This document shows positions 19,390 through 29,667 of a stretch of DNA of 64,000 nucleotides, piece by piece. Position 1 is the stretch's first letter. Each line of letters opens with the position of its first letter. The stretch is from Rhodanobacter sp. C01. GTDB taxonomy: Bacteria > Pseudomonadota > Gammaproteobacteria > Xanthomonadales > Rhodanobacteraceae. The notes under the pieces are model-generated. The model saw only the letters and a list, made by a program, of their open reading frames with translations, searched no databases and was not told the DNA's origin. A program made the position numbers and the translations under genes. The stretch lies in assembly GCF_002001045.1 (NCBI RefSeq), contig NZ_MUNR01000014.1, positions 558,001 to 622,000 of the forward strand. Direction: 5' to 3'.

Positions 19390-19647
19390 ATGGCACATAA
19401 AAAAGGCGTAGGTTCCAGCCGCAACGGTCGCGATTCGAACCCGAAATACCTCGGCGTCAAGATCTACGGTGGCCAGGCCATCGAAGCCGGCAACATCATC
19501 GTGCGTCAGCGCGGCACCCAGTTCCATCCGGGTACCGGCGTCGGCCTGGGTCGTGACCACACGCTGTTCGCGCTGGTCGACGGTACCGTCCAGTTCGCCG
19601 TTCGCGGCGACAAGAACCGCCGTTTCGTCGACGTCGTGCAGGCGTAA
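19390..19647 (+). CDS. rpmA: 50S ribosomal protein L27
   Basis: An 85-residue ribosomal protein near the peptidyl-transferase centre, with the standard N-terminus [16 protein letters not shown]. Unlike Firmicutes L27 it has no cleavable N-terminal extension. A strong terminator follows 24 bases after the stop. Confidence 0.98.
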   Translation: MAHKKGVGSSRNGRDSNPKYLGVKIYGGQAIEAGNIIVRQRGTQFHPGTGVGLGRDHTLFALVDGTVQFAVRGDKNRRFVDVVQA

Positions 19648-19671
19648 GCCTTTCGCGATGCGAGAGCGAGG

Positions 19672-19693
19672 GCCCCGCTTCGGCGGGGCTTTT
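19672..19693 (+). terminator. Intrinsic terminator after rplU-rpmA with UUCG tetraloop
   Basis: Stem GCCCCGC (19672-19678) and GCGGGGC (19683-19689) closed by the extra-stable loop TTCG, followed by TTTT. It separates rplU-rpmA from obgE. Confidence 0.88.
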
Positions 19694-19772
19694 CGTTTCG
19701 GCACCCATGTGTCTCGCCCGTCGGGCCGTAGCATCGTGCAAATCGGCACTCCTGCCGATTTGTCGTTCGTGA

Positions 19773-20906
<1,134 letters not shown>

Positions 20907-20955
20907 AGTGAAGCCAGGGTTGCGGTGAATTGATTCCCCGCAACCTCACGCTCTC

Positions 20956-22563
20956 CTACATGCGGAACACGCCGTAACGCTGTGGTTCGATCGGTGCGTT
21001 GAGCGACGCCGAGATCGCCAGCCCAAGCACGCGGCGTGTATCGGCCGGATCGATGATGCCGTCGTCCCACAGCCTTGCGCTGGCGTAATACGGATGGCCC
21101 TGGCGTTCGTACTGGTCGCGGATCGGTGCCTTGAACGCTTCTTCCTCTTCGGCACTCCACGTCTTCCCACTTGCCTCGATACCGTCGCGCTTGACCGTGG
21201 CAAGCACTGATGCTGCCTGCTCACCCCCCATCACGCTGATGCGCGCGTTCGGCCACATCCACAGGAAGCGGGCACCATACGCGCGGCCGCACATCGCGTA
21301 ATTGCCGGCGCCGAAGCTGCCGCCGATCACCACGGTGAATTTCGGCACGTGTGAACAGGCCACCGCGGTGACCATCTTGGCGCCGTCCTTCGCGATGCCA
21401 GCCTGCTCGTATTTCTTGCCGACCATGAAGCCGGTGATGTTCTGCAGGAACACCAGCGGCACGTTGCGCTGGTTGCACAGCTCGATGAAGTGCGCGCCCT
21501 TGAGCGCGCTTTCGGCGAACAGGATGCCGTTGTTGGCAATGATGCCCACCGGATAACCGTGGATATGTGCGAAGCCGGTGACCAGGGTCTTGCCGTAGCG
21601 TGCCTTGAACTCGTGGAACTCGGAGCCGTCGACGATGCGTGCGATCACCTCACGGATATCGAACGGGCGACGGGTATCCTGCGGGATCACGCCGTAGAGC
21701 TCCTCGGCCGGATACTTCGGCTCGACCGGCGTGCGCAGCGCCAGTGGCATGTCCTTTTTGCGGTTCAGGCTGGCCACGATGTCGCGCGCGATGCTGAGCG
21801 CATGTGCGTCGTTCTCCGCGTAGTGATCGGCCACGCCCGAGATGGAGGTATGCACGTCCGCGCCGCCAAGCGTCTCGGCATCGACCACCTCGCCGGTGGC
21901 GGCCTTCACCAGCGGCGGTCCACCGAGGAAGATCGTGCCCTGTTCGCGCACGATGATCGTCTCGTCGCTCATCGCCGGCACGTAGGCGCCACCAGCGGTG
22001 CACGAACCCATTACCACGGCGATCTGCGGGATGCCGAGCCCTGACATGCGCGCCTGGTTGTAGAAGATCCGCCCGAAGTGTTCCTTGTCCGGGAACACCT
22101 CGTCCTGCAGCGGCAGGAAGGCACCACCGGAGTCGACCAGGTAGATGCAGGGAAGGTGGTTTTCCAGCGCCACTTCCTGCGCGCGCAGGTGTTTCTTCAC
22201 CGTCATCGGAAAATACGTGCCGCCCTTTACGGTGGCGTCGTTCGCCACCACCACCACCTCGAGGCCGTTGACCCGGCCGATGCCGGTGATCACGCCCGCC
22301 GAGGGTGCCGCATCGTCGTACATGCCGTGCGCGGCCAGTGCAGACAGTTCGAGGAAGGGTGAACCCGGATCGAGCAGGGCGCGGATGCGTTCGCGCGGCA
22401 GCAGCTTGCCGCGCGCGATGTGCTTCTCGCGAGCCCCGGCGCCGCCGCCTTCGGCACTACGCGCCAGTTCACGCTGCAGATCGTCGACCACGGCACGCAA
22501 TTGCGCGCTGCTGGCCTGGAACTCGGGCGAACGGGAATCGATTTGCGAGGTGATGACGCTCAT
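20956..22563 (-). CDS. liuB: Methylcrotonyl-CoA carboxylase beta subunit (carboxyltransferase)
   Basis: Transfers carboxyl from biotin to 3-methylcrotonyl-CoA in leucine degradation. The 535-residue product has the length and N-terminus of MCC beta subunits, the crotonase-fold acyl-CoA motifs [19 protein letters not shown] and [16 protein letters not shown], and a C-terminal half with [16 protein letters not shown]. The ATG at 22563 matches the family start; the frame runs further upstream without similarity. The biotin-carboxylase alpha subunit is not in this window, which is unusual. Propionyl-CoA carboxylase beta is less likely given the motifs. Confidence 0.88.
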   Translation of the reverse strand: MSVITSQIDSRSPEFQASSAQLRAVVDDLQRELARSAEGGGAGAREKHIARGKLLPRERIRALLDPGSPFLELSALAAHGMYDDAAPSAGVITGIGRVNGLEVVVVANDATVKGGTYFPMTVKKHLRAQEVALENHLPCIYLVDSGGAFLPLQDEVFPDKEHFGRIFYNQARMSGLGIPQIAVVMGSCTAGGAYVPAMSDETIIVREQGTIFLGGPPLVKAATGEVVDAETLGGADVHTSISGVADHYAENDAHALSIARDIVASLNRKKDMPLALRTPVEPKYPAEELYGVIPQDTRRPFDIREVIARIVDGSEFHEFKARYGKTLVTGFAHIHGYPVGIIANNGILFAESALKGAHFIELCNQRNVPLVFLQNITGFMVGKKYEQAGIAKDGAKMVTAVACSHVPKFTVVIGGSFGAGNYAMCGRAYGARFLWMWPNARISVMGGEQAASVLATVKRDGIEASGKTWSAEEEEAFKAPIRDQYERQGHPYYASARLWDDGIIDPADTRRVLGLAISASLNAPIEPQRYGVFRM

Positions 22564-22650
22564 GGATTTGACTCTGTCGGCATGGACAAACCACCGATGA
22601 TAGCGGTGGTTTGGAGGGATCCGAAATGCGGCCGTGCCGGAAGGCGGGCG

Positions 22651-22683
22651 AAAAAAAACCGGCCGCACAGGGCGGCCGGTTTT
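22651..22683 (-). terminator. Strong intrinsic terminator of the Ala-rich lipoprotein gene
   Basis: Stem CCGGCCGC (22659-22666) and GCGGCCGG (22672-22679), flanked by eight A on the plus strand, which form a U-run on the minus transcript. TTTT on the other side makes it potentially bidirectional. It isolates the lipoprotein gene from liuB downstream. Confidence 0.85.
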
Positions 22684-22701
22684 CATGGAAGCCTGACGGG
22701 T

Positions 22702-23100
22702 TCAGTGACCCGCGGCGTCCTTCGCCTTGGCAGCTGCATCCTTTGCGGCGCCAGCGGCGTCCTTGGCAGCGTCGGCAGCCTTGCTGGCAGCGTCAGCAGC
22801 GTTGCCGGCAGCGCTCTTCATGGCGTCGGCAGCGCTCGGGGCGGTGCCGGCGGCAGCCGGAGCAGCAGCGGTGGAAGCCGGAGCGGCGGCGGTGGAAGCC
22901 GGAGCAGCAGCCGGAGCGGCAGCGGTGGAGGCCGGAGCAGCAGCGGTTGCTGCGGCAGCAGCCTTCTGCGCCGTATCAGCAGCCTGCTGAGCGGTGTCAG
23001 CCGACTTCTGGGCGTCCTGCGCGGAATCCTGCGCGCCGTTGCTGCAAGCCGCCAGCAACGCGACGAGCGCGGAGGCGAGAAGGGTACGCGTAAACTTCAT
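22702..23100 (-). CDS. Alanine-rich repetitive lipoprotein
   Basis: A 132-residue lipoprotein: signal peptide with lipobox LLAAC (Cys19), then a mature chain made almost only of Ala, Lys, Asp, Ser, Thr and Pro. Residues about 50-80 repeat APASTAA units, and the C-terminus repeats AADAAKDAAGAAKDAAAKAKD, suggesting an amphipathic helix like LEA or Lpp-type envelope proteins. AGGAG lies seven bases before ATG 23100. No function is recognised. Confidence 0.72.
   Translation of the reverse strand: MKFTRTLLASALVALLAACSNGAQDSAQDAQKSADTAQQAADTAQKAAAAATAAAPASTAAAPAAAPASTAAAPASTAAAPAAAGTAPSAADAMKSAAGNAADAASKAADAAKDAAGAAKDAAAKAKDAAGH
22846..22947. repeat. Internal tandem repeat in the Ala-rich lipoprotein gene
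   Basis: Imperfect units around GCGGTGGAAGCCGGAGC recur three to four times and encode APASTAA blocks. Such repeats can vary in copy number by slippage. Confidence 0.6.
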
Positions 23101-23256
23101 GGTGGATCTCCTATGCCGTGGAATGCCATTTGGCCGTGTATTAATAACGCTTTCGCGGAAATTGCGCCACATTTTTTATAGTGGCGCTTCAGTACACGTT
23201 AAATGCCGATTTAAGCGGCCATGATGCGGCCAACAAATGGTGCGCTGCCCCCGGGT

Positions 23257-24441
23257 TCAGTCGAGGCACTCCACCGCGATGGCGGTGGCCTCGCCGCCGC
23301 CGATGCACAGGCTGGCAACACCACGCTTGAGGCCACGCGTTTTCAGGGCGTTGAGCAGGGTCACCACCAGGCGGGCACCGCTGGCGCCGATCGGGTGGCC
23401 CAGCGCACAGGCACCGCCATTGACGTTGAGCCTGTCGTGCGCAATGCCGAGTTCCTTCATCGGGGTCATGGCGACCACCGCAAAGGCCTCGTTGACTTCG
23501 AACAGGTCGACATCGCTGACTTTCCAACCGGCCTTGTCCAGCACCTTCTGGATGGCGCCGACCGGCGCGGTGGTGAACCACTCCGGCTCCTGCGAATGGG
23601 TGGCATGGGCCACGATCCGGGCCAGTGGCTTCAGACCGCGCTTGTTCGCGTCGTCGGCCGACAGAAGCACCAGTGCGGCGGCGCCGTCGGAGATGCTGGA
23701 CGAGCTGGCCGCGGTGATGGTGCCGTTCTCCTTGCGGAAGGCTGGTTTCAGCGTCGGGATCTTGGCGATGTCGGAACGGCCCGGCTGCTCGTCCGTATCC
23801 ACCTGCACGTCGCCCTTGCGACCGCTTACCGTGACCGGCACGATCTCGCCGGCGAAAGCACCGTTCTGTTGCGCGGCCTTGGCCCGGTTCACCGATTCGA
23901 TCGCGAACGCATCCTGTTCTTCGCGGCTGAAGTGGTACTTGTCCGCGCACAGCTCGCCGAACACGCCCATCGCCTTGCCGTCATAGGGATTGGTCAGGCC
24001 ATCCCACGCCATGTGATCGACCAGTTGGCCGTCGCCATAGCGAATGCCAGTGCGCGCGTTGACCATGTGCGGTGCATTGGTCATCGATTCCATGCCGCCT
24101 GCCACCACCACGGCAGCTGAACCGGCCTTGATCAGGTCGTGGCCCAGCATGATCGCCTTCATGCCCGAACCGCACACCTTGTTGATCGTGGTGCAGCCGA
24201 CGCTGGCCGGCAGGTCAGCGCCCAGCGAGGCCTGGCGTGCGGGTGCCTGGCCCAGGTTGGCCGGCAGCACGCAGCCCATGATCACCTCGCTGACATCGGC
24301 GGGTGCGACCCCGGATTGTTCCAGTGCGGCACGAATGGCCGTGGCGCCAAGTTTCGGTGTGGGGACGCCGGTGAACTGACCGAGGAAGGAGCCGATGGCC
24401 GTGCGCTTGGCTCCGGCGATGACGACGCTGACATCCGACAT
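23257..24441 (-). CDS. Acetyl-CoA C-acetyltransferase (thiolase)
   Basis: Thiolase II-type enzyme that joins or cleaves acetoacetyl-CoA. The 394-residue product has the nucleophile loop INKVCGSGMKA (Cys near 90), the GHPIGASGARL motif with the catalytic His, and C-terminal LCIGGGEATAIAVE with the second Cys. ATG 24441 has GGAG six bases upstream and gives the family N-terminus MSDVSVVIAGAKRT. Context with leucine/acyl-CoA genes suggests acetoacetyl-CoA handling. Confidence 0.92.
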   Translation of the reverse strand: MSDVSVVIAGAKRTAIGSFLGQFTGVPTPKLGATAIRAALEQSGVAPADVSEVIMGCVLPANLGQAPARQASLGADLPASVGCTTINKVCGSGMKAIMLGHDLIKAGSAAVVVAGGMESMTNAPHMVNARTGIRYGDGQLVDHMAWDGLTNPYDGKAMGVFGELCADKYHFSREEQDAFAIESVNRAKAAQQNGAFAGEIVPVTVSGRKGDVQVDTDEQPGRSDIAKIPTLKPAFRKENGTITAASSSSISDGAAALVLLSADDANKRGLKPLARIVAHATHSQEPEWFTTAPVGAIQKVLDKAGWKVSDVDLFEVNEAFAVVAMTPMKELGIAHDRLNVNGGACALGHPIGASGARLVVTLLNALKTRGLKRGVASLCIGGGEATAIAVECLD

Positions 24442-24666
24442 GAGTAACTCCGCTTGCAATGCTATAGAGGCGTGAAAGCCTGGTGGATAACCTCCCGATT
24501 ATCGCAGCCCGTTGCAAACCACGGCAAATCGGGCGGCATGGCGTGCCGGACGGTTTTGCGCCGCATTTCATTGCGTTTTCGTTGTGCCAAGATGGGCACG
24601 GGGAGGTATCCCGTGCGTCCGGCATGCGCGTGATACCGGGTTCGGGGTGCGGTAGCGGGGTGCATC

Positions 24667-27483
24667 ATGAAAACGCTCGATTCCGGGTTGCGGCGTCGTG
24701 AAGTGGCCATGGTGGTGGCCATGGCACTTGGTTTGGGTGCTTGCGGTGGAGGTGGTGGCAACGTCAAGCCCACGCCGACCACATCGACTACGCCACCGTC
24801 GTCGACGGTGCCGCAGCCACCGATCGATGCCCAGCTCTCGATCACCAACACCTACGCCGCACACAATCAGGGTTATACCGGTGCGGGCGTCATCATCGGC
24901 GTCGTGGATAGCGGCATCATGCCGAACAATCCCGCCGTCGCTGGACGGGTGTTGGACGAATTCATTGACGTCGATCCATCGACCAACAACACCAGCATTC
25001 CCGATGTCGTCGGACACGGCACCTGGGTGTCCGAGATCGCTGCGGGCGTCCCGTTTGATCAGTTTGCCGGTGGTATCGCGCCGGGCGCCGATCTGGTCTC
25101 CGCGCGCATCATCGACGACAACGCACCGGATGATAATGGTTCGACCGCGCCCACGACGGTAACTTCAGCCGATGCCGTGCCATTGGGGCAGGTCAATCAA
25201 CAGTTGATCAGCGTCGGCGTGCAGATCATGAACAACTCTTGGGGTGGCATATCGTGGAGCAGTACAGACACGGTTACCTCGGCTGCTTTCGATGCGGCGT
25301 ATGCACCGTTCGTCGAACAGCACGGCGGACTGGTGGTATTCGCCGCCGGTAACGACTCGACGGCTAACCCGAGCACGATCGCGTCGCTGCCCTCGATTGC
25401 GAACGATCCCGCGCTGCAGCAGGGCTGGCTGGTCGCCGTGGCGGTCAACAGCAACAGTCCGACCCAGCTGGATGGTTATTCGAACAAGTGCGGCATCGCG
25501 ATGAACTACTGCCTGGCCGCGCCGGGTGACGTGATCGTGCTGGACAAGGACACCCTCGCCAGCACCACCAATCCGACCTATTACATCGTGGAGGGTACCT
25601 CCTTCGCCGCTCCGCAGGTGTCCGGTGCGGCAGCCTTGGTGTGGCAGGCCTACCCGTATTTCACCAACGACCTGGTGCGCCAAACCCTGTTGGGCACGGC
25701 CGATCCGCTGGGTGGTTCGCAACCCAATCCGACCTTCGGTTACGGCGAGCTGGATGTCGGCAAGGCGGTGAATGGTCCCGAGCAATTCAACTGGGGCGAT
25801 GTCACGGTCAGCTTCAGCGGCAACTCCAGCTGGAACAACCCGATCTCCGGCGCTGGCGGCTTGATCAAGCAGGGCACCGGCACGCTCAACCTGACCCAGC
25901 CATCGAGCTATGCCGGCCTGACCCAGGTGCAGGGTGGCACGCTCACTGCCATCTCGCTGGCTTCCAGCGTGAGCATCAGCGCCGGTGCCACGTTGAGCGG
26001 CACCCAGACCATCGGCGGCAGCGTGACCAATGCTGGCGTGCTGGGCGTCAGCGGCAACAATGTCAACGTCGGCGGCAACTACGTGCAGCAGGGCAATGGC
26101 CGGCTGGCGGTGTCGCTGGGTTCGGCGCTGAGCGTCACCGGCACGGCCAGCCTGAGCGGCGGTGATCTGTACGTGATCGGTACCAATCCGGGTTATGTGA
26201 TCAGCTCGCATACCAATGTGCTGACCGCTGCCGGGGGTCTCACCGGCACGTTCTCGGCATTGAACACGGCGTCCAATGTGATGCTGACCTCCACGCTCAA
26301 CTACGATGCCAACGATGCGTGGCTCGATGTGCAACAGGTGAATGTCACCGCGATACAGGGCGCGAGTTACACGGCGGCCTCCTACGGCGCCGCGCAGCGC
26401 GTGCAGAGTGCGTTCGGCCAGCTCAACAGCCAGCTCACGCAGGGCACGCTGACACCGACTTCCAGCGCAGTCGCAAGCGGTTTCTTCGCTGGTGCAGCGA
26501 GCCTGCAGCAATCGGCCACCCTGGCTGCTGCGCAGAATTCGCTCAGCACCTTGTCGGGCCAGTTGCACGCAGCCAGCGCGGCGATGACGTTCGAGGCGAT
26601 CGATGCAGGCACCCAGGCATTATCCAGTCGCTTCGACCAGCTGCTCGACGCACCCACGTTGGGTGGCTGGACCCAGCACCTGGGTTCCGAGGGCAGCATG
26701 TCACGCAGTGGTTACAGCGATGTTGGCTATGACCTGAGTGGCACTATGGTCGGCGCGGACAGTCGCTTCGGCCCGAATGGCGTGGTGGGTTACGCCATAA
26801 GCCAGAGTCAGGGTCTGGGCCGCCTCGCCGAGAGTGGCGACCAGGGCAACAGCCATGCGCTGGAAGGCATGCTCTACGGCGGCGTGGTCGATGGGAACTG
26901 GTACACCATGGGGCGTTTCGGCATCGGCAGCTATCGCGAGAACATGCAGCGCGAGCTCGAGCTCGGCAATGATTTTTCCAGGGTGTTCAGCGACAGCAAC
27001 GGCCGCTACGGTCTGGCCTATGGCGAGAGCGGCTACCGCCTCATGCTTGGCGGCATGCAACTGACTCCCTACGTGAACCTGCAGTATGCGCAGATCCAGA
27101 GTGATGGCTTCAACGAGGGTGGTGCGGATGGTTTCGGCCTGATGTCCGATGCACAGAACATCGAGCGCTGGCAGGCTGGTTTGGGCATGCGTGCGATGCG
27201 TCGCTGGTTGCTCGATAGAGGCACCACGCTGACGTGGCAGACCCGATTGTTGTGGCAGCGTGCGCTGGCCATGCACGGAGAGATCCCGGATGCCAGCTTC
27301 ACCGGGCTGACGCAGTGGGCGCCAGTGGGCGGTATCGGCCTGTCACGCTACGGCGGTGTGGCAGCCACGTCGCTCAACTGGAGCTTCTCGCAGAAGTCCA
27401 GCCTGCAGCTGGATCTCGAAAAGGACTACGACCAGTATCAGGACGGAAACATGGCCATGGTCAGTTACAAGCTGACGTTCTGA
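24667..27483 (+). CDS. Subtilisin-like autotransporter protease with lipobox
   Basis: Type V secreted S8 protease of 938 residues. Lipobox-like LGLGAC (Cys26) is followed by a Gly-rich and Thr/Pro-rich linker, then an S8 domain with Asp81 (VVDSGI), His117 (GHGTWV) and Ser312 (GTSFAAP). Residues about 395-430 hold an autotransporter-associated repeat (GGLIKQGTGTLNL) and a beta-helix passenger continues to about 560. The last about 270 residues are an autotransporter barrel ending in an aromatic C-terminus (SYKLTF). Surface-exposed or released protease; substrate unknown. Confidence 0.9.
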   Translation: MKTLDSGLRRREVAMVVAMALGLGACGGGGGNVKPTPTTSTTPPSSTVPQPPIDAQLSITNTYAAHNQGYTGAGVIIGVVDSGIMPNNPAVAGRVLDEFIDVDPSTNNTSIPDVVGHGTWVSEIAAGVPFDQFAGGIAPGADLVSARIIDDNAPDDNGSTAPTTVTSADAVPLGQVNQQLISVGVQIMNNSWGGISWSSTDTVTSAAFDAAYAPFVEQHGGLVVFAAGNDSTANPSTIASLPSIANDPALQQGWLVAVAVNSNSPTQLDGYSNKCGIAMNYCLAAPGDVIVLDKDTLASTTNPTYYIVEGTSFAAPQVSGAAALVWQAYPYFTNDLVRQTLLGTADPLGGSQPNPTFGYGELDVGKAVNGPEQFNWGDVTVSFSGNSSWNNPISGAGGLIKQGTGTLNLTQPSSYAGLTQVQGGTLTAISLASSVSISAGATLSGTQTIGGSVTNAGVLGVSGNNVNVGGNYVQQGNGRLAVSLGSALSVTGTASLSGGDLYVIGTNPGYVISSHTNVLTAAGGLTGTFSALNTASNVMLTSTLNYDANDAWLDVQQVNVTAIQGASYTAASYGAAQRVQSAFGQLNSQLTQGTLTPTSSAVASGFFAGAASLQQSATLAAAQNSLSTLSGQLHAASAAMTFEAIDAGTQALSSRFDQLLDAPTLGGWTQHLGSEGSMSRSGYSDVGYDLSGTMVGADSRFGPNGVVGYAISQSQGLGRLAESGDQGNSHALEGMLYGGVVDGNWYTMGRFGIGSYRENMQRELELGNDFSRVFSDSNGRYGLAYGESGYRLMLGGMQLTPYVNLQYAQIQSDGFNEGGADGFGLMSDAQNIERWQAGLGMRAMRRWLLDRGTTLTWQTRLLWQRALAMHGEIPDASFTGLTQWAPVGGIGLSRYGGVAATSLNWSFSQKSSLQLDLEKDYDQYQDGNMAMVSYKLTF

Positions 27484-27541
27484 TCGCGACAGACTGTCGA
27501 CGATGCGCCGAGCGCGCGGTTGCTGCACCCAGCTGCAGAAG

Positions 27542-28339
27542 TTATACCAGCAGCACTTGCACGCCTGCTGCGCGCAGGGTTTCGACCGTCTCGGCAGGGG
27601 CGCTGCTGTCGCTGATCACCATGTGCAGGTTCTGCACCGGGGTGATCACCGACAGGCTGCGCTGGCCCAGCTTGCTGGCATCGAGCACGGCGATGGTCTG
27701 GCGCGAGACGCGGATCATCAGCGCATTCAGCGCCGCCTCGAGCGGATCCGGCGTGGTCACACCCACCTCGGGATCGAGTCCGTCGACGCCGAGGAACAGC
27801 CGGTCTGCGGAAAGTTTCGCCAGTGCCTGCTCGGCATCCGGGCCGACCAGCGAATACGAGGTCTGCCGCAGCAGGCCACCGAGCATCATCACGCGGATCT
27901 GCGGCAGTCCGGACAATTCCATTGCGATGTTCAACGCATTGGTGATCACGGTCAGCGATTCGAACTTCATCTGACGGATCTGCCGGGCGATCTCCACCGT
28001 GGTCGAGCCGGAGTCGAGGATGATCGTTTCGCCATCCTGGATCATCTTCGCCGCGGCCTGGCCGATGCGCAGCTTCTGCGCGTGCCAGCGGGTTTCCTTG
28101 ATGTTGAGCGGCGTGTCATTCGTGGCTGCCGAGACCGGCAGCGCGCCACCATGCGAACGGGCGATTGCCGAGCTGCGTGCGAGCGCCTCCAGATCGCCGC
28201 GGATCGTCACGGTGGAGGTGTTGAAGTGCGTCGCCAGTTCTTCCACCGTGGCGCGGCCCTGTTGTTCCACCAGTTCGACGATCAGGCGGCGGCGTTCTTC
28301 AACCAGCAGTCGGCGCGAAACGATGGGGGCTTGGGTCAT
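27542..28339 (-). CDS. DeoR-family transcriptional regulator of the sugar locus
   Basis: Sugar-phosphate-sensing repressor. The 265-residue product has an N-terminal DeoR helix-turn-helix (about 10-65: ATVEELATHFNTSTVTIRGDLEAL) and the C-terminal DeoRC sensor domain (about 85-240) with ILDSGSTTVEIARQI and LFLGVDGLD. Its ATG overlaps the amidohydrolase stop (ATGA), placing it last in a minus-strand operon (aldolase, amidohydrolase, deoR). It most resembles AgaR-type regulators; candidate operators lie at 30577-30671. Confidence 0.88.
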   Translation of the reverse strand: MTQAPIVSRRLLVEERRRLIVELVEQQGRATVEELATHFNTSTVTIRGDLEALARSSAIARSHGGALPVSAATNDTPLNIKETRWHAQKLRIGQAAAKMIQDGETIILDSGSTTVEIARQIRQMKFESLTVITNALNIAMELSGLPQIRVMMLGGLLRQTSYSLVGPDAEQALAKLSADRLFLGVDGLDPEVGVTTPDPLEAALNALMIRVSRQTIAVLDASKLGQRSLSVITPVQNLHMVISDSSAPAETVETLRAAGVQVLLV

Positions 28340-29550
28340 GGGTCGATATGCAGGAGTCGGGCGGCGTTGTCATGGTATATCTTGCGGAGAATCGTGTCCG
28401 ACAATCCCAGCCCGTAGATCGACCAGCGACCTTGTGGCGGCGTTGGTGCCGGCGCGTAGTCGAAGTACTCGTCCTCGGTTTCCAGAAAGCGGTAGTAGAT
28501 CTCGTACAGCTCGTCGCCGAACAGCTGCTGCGGCACGTCGTCGCCCCAAGGCGAGGGCACCGCATCGGTGCCGAACAGGATGCGGTCCTGGTAGCGGTCG
28601 AAGAAACGCTGCGCGATGCGCGGCTGGCGACCCAGCTCGCCGACGCGCGCGCTGATGTCGATCACGGTATTCGGGTAGCGGTCCAGGCAGGCGGCGACGG
28701 CGGCCAGGTTCTCCGCGTTGTTGCCCACGTGCAGCAGCGCGAAGGTGGTCTTCGGGTGGCGCGCGATCATGCGGTCGCGCGCGGCGAGCAACTCCGCGTT
28801 GCCGGGAAACTCCGGGCCGTAGAACGACCAGTCCGGATGGTTGGCGAGTTCCTCGTAGCGCTCGTTGGTCGCGTCGGTGGGCAGGAAGAACGCCTCCGGA
28901 TCGGACACATGCAGGAACACCGGCATGTTGTTTGCCGCGCAGGCCTCCCACATCGGATCGAAGCGATGGTCATCCACCGCCACCAGCGGGCCCTCGTCGA
29001 TCCGCTCGCGCAGATACAGCCCGAGCGTCTTCAGCAGTTTCAAGCCACGTGCGCCTACACGCTTGGCATGCTCGATCGCATCGCCCTGCAACTGCGCGTA
29101 ATTCGGTTCGGGGAAATATTCGTACGACGGCTCGGTCAGCGTGAGGAAACGCCCCGGCGCCGCCTGGTCGAAGCTGCGGATGCTTTTTTCCAGGCCGGCA
29201 CCGACACCGCCGGTGAGGTTCACCAGGGTGCGCACGCCCTTGCGATCCATCACCGGCAGCAGGTCCTCGGGCCGGGCGAACAGGGTGATCTCTTCACCCA
29301 CCGAAATGCCGTTGCGCACGTTGCTGGACCAGGTCAGGTGCGCGTGCACGTCGATCACCGGGAAACGCGGCCGTTCGATGTGCGTCTTCGGTACACGCAG
29401 CATGCTGCGCGGCTGGAAGTCCTTCAGCCGCAGGCCGCTCTTGCCGGCATCCGGTCGGGTCTGCAGCGGATTCTTGCTGCTGCCCTCGATACGCACCGTG
29501 CCGGCGCCGGTGGGCGGCGCGCAGCATAGACAGGCGTTGTGTTGGTTCAT
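28336..29550 (-). CDS. Amidohydrolase_2-family metal-dependent hydrolase
   Basis: A 404-residue TIM-barrel hydrolase. Metal-ligand motif DVHAHLTW lies near residue 67, followed by FLHVSDPEAF and LLHVGNNAENLAA on later strands and FGTDAV with the catalytic-type Asp. The N-terminal about 60 residues (cysteine-containing, MNQHNACLCCAPP) are not typical of the family. Substrate unknown; the neighbours suggest a sugar lactone, amide or phosphorylated sugar intermediate. It is not a NagA/AgaA-type deacetylase by motif. It overlaps deoR by four bases. Confidence 0.8.
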   Translation of the reverse strand: MNQHNACLCCAPPTGAGTVRIEGSSKNPLQTRPDAGKSGLRLKDFQPRSMLRVPKTHIERPRFPVIDVHAHLTWSSNVRNGISVGEEITLFARPEDLLPVMDRKGVRTLVNLTGGVGAGLEKSIRSFDQAAPGRFLTLTEPSYEYFPEPNYAQLQGDAIEHAKRVGARGLKLLKTLGLYLRERIDEGPLVAVDDHRFDPMWEACAANNMPVFLHVSDPEAFFLPTDATNERYEELANHPDWSFYGPEFPGNAELLAARDRMIARHPKTTFALLHVGNNAENLAAVAACLDRYPNTVIDISARVGELGRQPRIAQRFFDRYQDRILFGTDAVPSPWGDDVPQQLFGDELYEIYYRFLETEDEYFDYAPAPTPPQGRWSIYGLGLSDTILRKIYHDNAARLLHIDP

Positions 29551-29584
29551 CGATGATTACCAGCTCAATGACCTTGAGTATGTA

Positions 29585-29654
29585 GGAGCGCACCCTGTGC
29601 GCGATGCTCTTCGTCACGTGCCAGACAGAGAGCATCGCGCACAGGGTGCGCTCC
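29585..29654. repeat. GTAG-headed REP doublet (BIME-like palindrome)
   Basis: Two 26-base arms (29585-29610 and 29629-29654) are perfect reverse complements around an 18-base spacer. Each arm contains its own short palindrome GCGCAC-CCT-GTGCGC and one is headed by TGTAGGAG. This is the design of the GTAG-type REP elements known from Stenotrophomonas and related Xanthomonadales, mobilised by RAYT transposases. It lies between the aldolase and amidohydrolase genes and could act on mRNA ends. Confidence 0.8.
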
Positions 29655-29667
29655 CACGAAAGGTGGA

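Noticed and set aside
20956..22563. Carboxyltransferase considered as propionyl-CoA carboxylase beta
   Set aside because: Length of 535 residues and motifs match methylcrotonyl-CoA carboxylase beta better; kept as liuB with some reservation because the alpha subunit is not in the window.
22846..22947. Short tandem units considered as a CRISPR or minisatellite
   Set aside because: Units are contiguous, without spacers, and encode APASTAA repeats in a lipoprotein. Reported as a coding repeat only.
25165..26568. 467-codon minus-strand frame opposite the autotransporter
   Set aside because: Shadow frame without recognisable features; the plus-strand protein has an intact catalytic triad and barrel.
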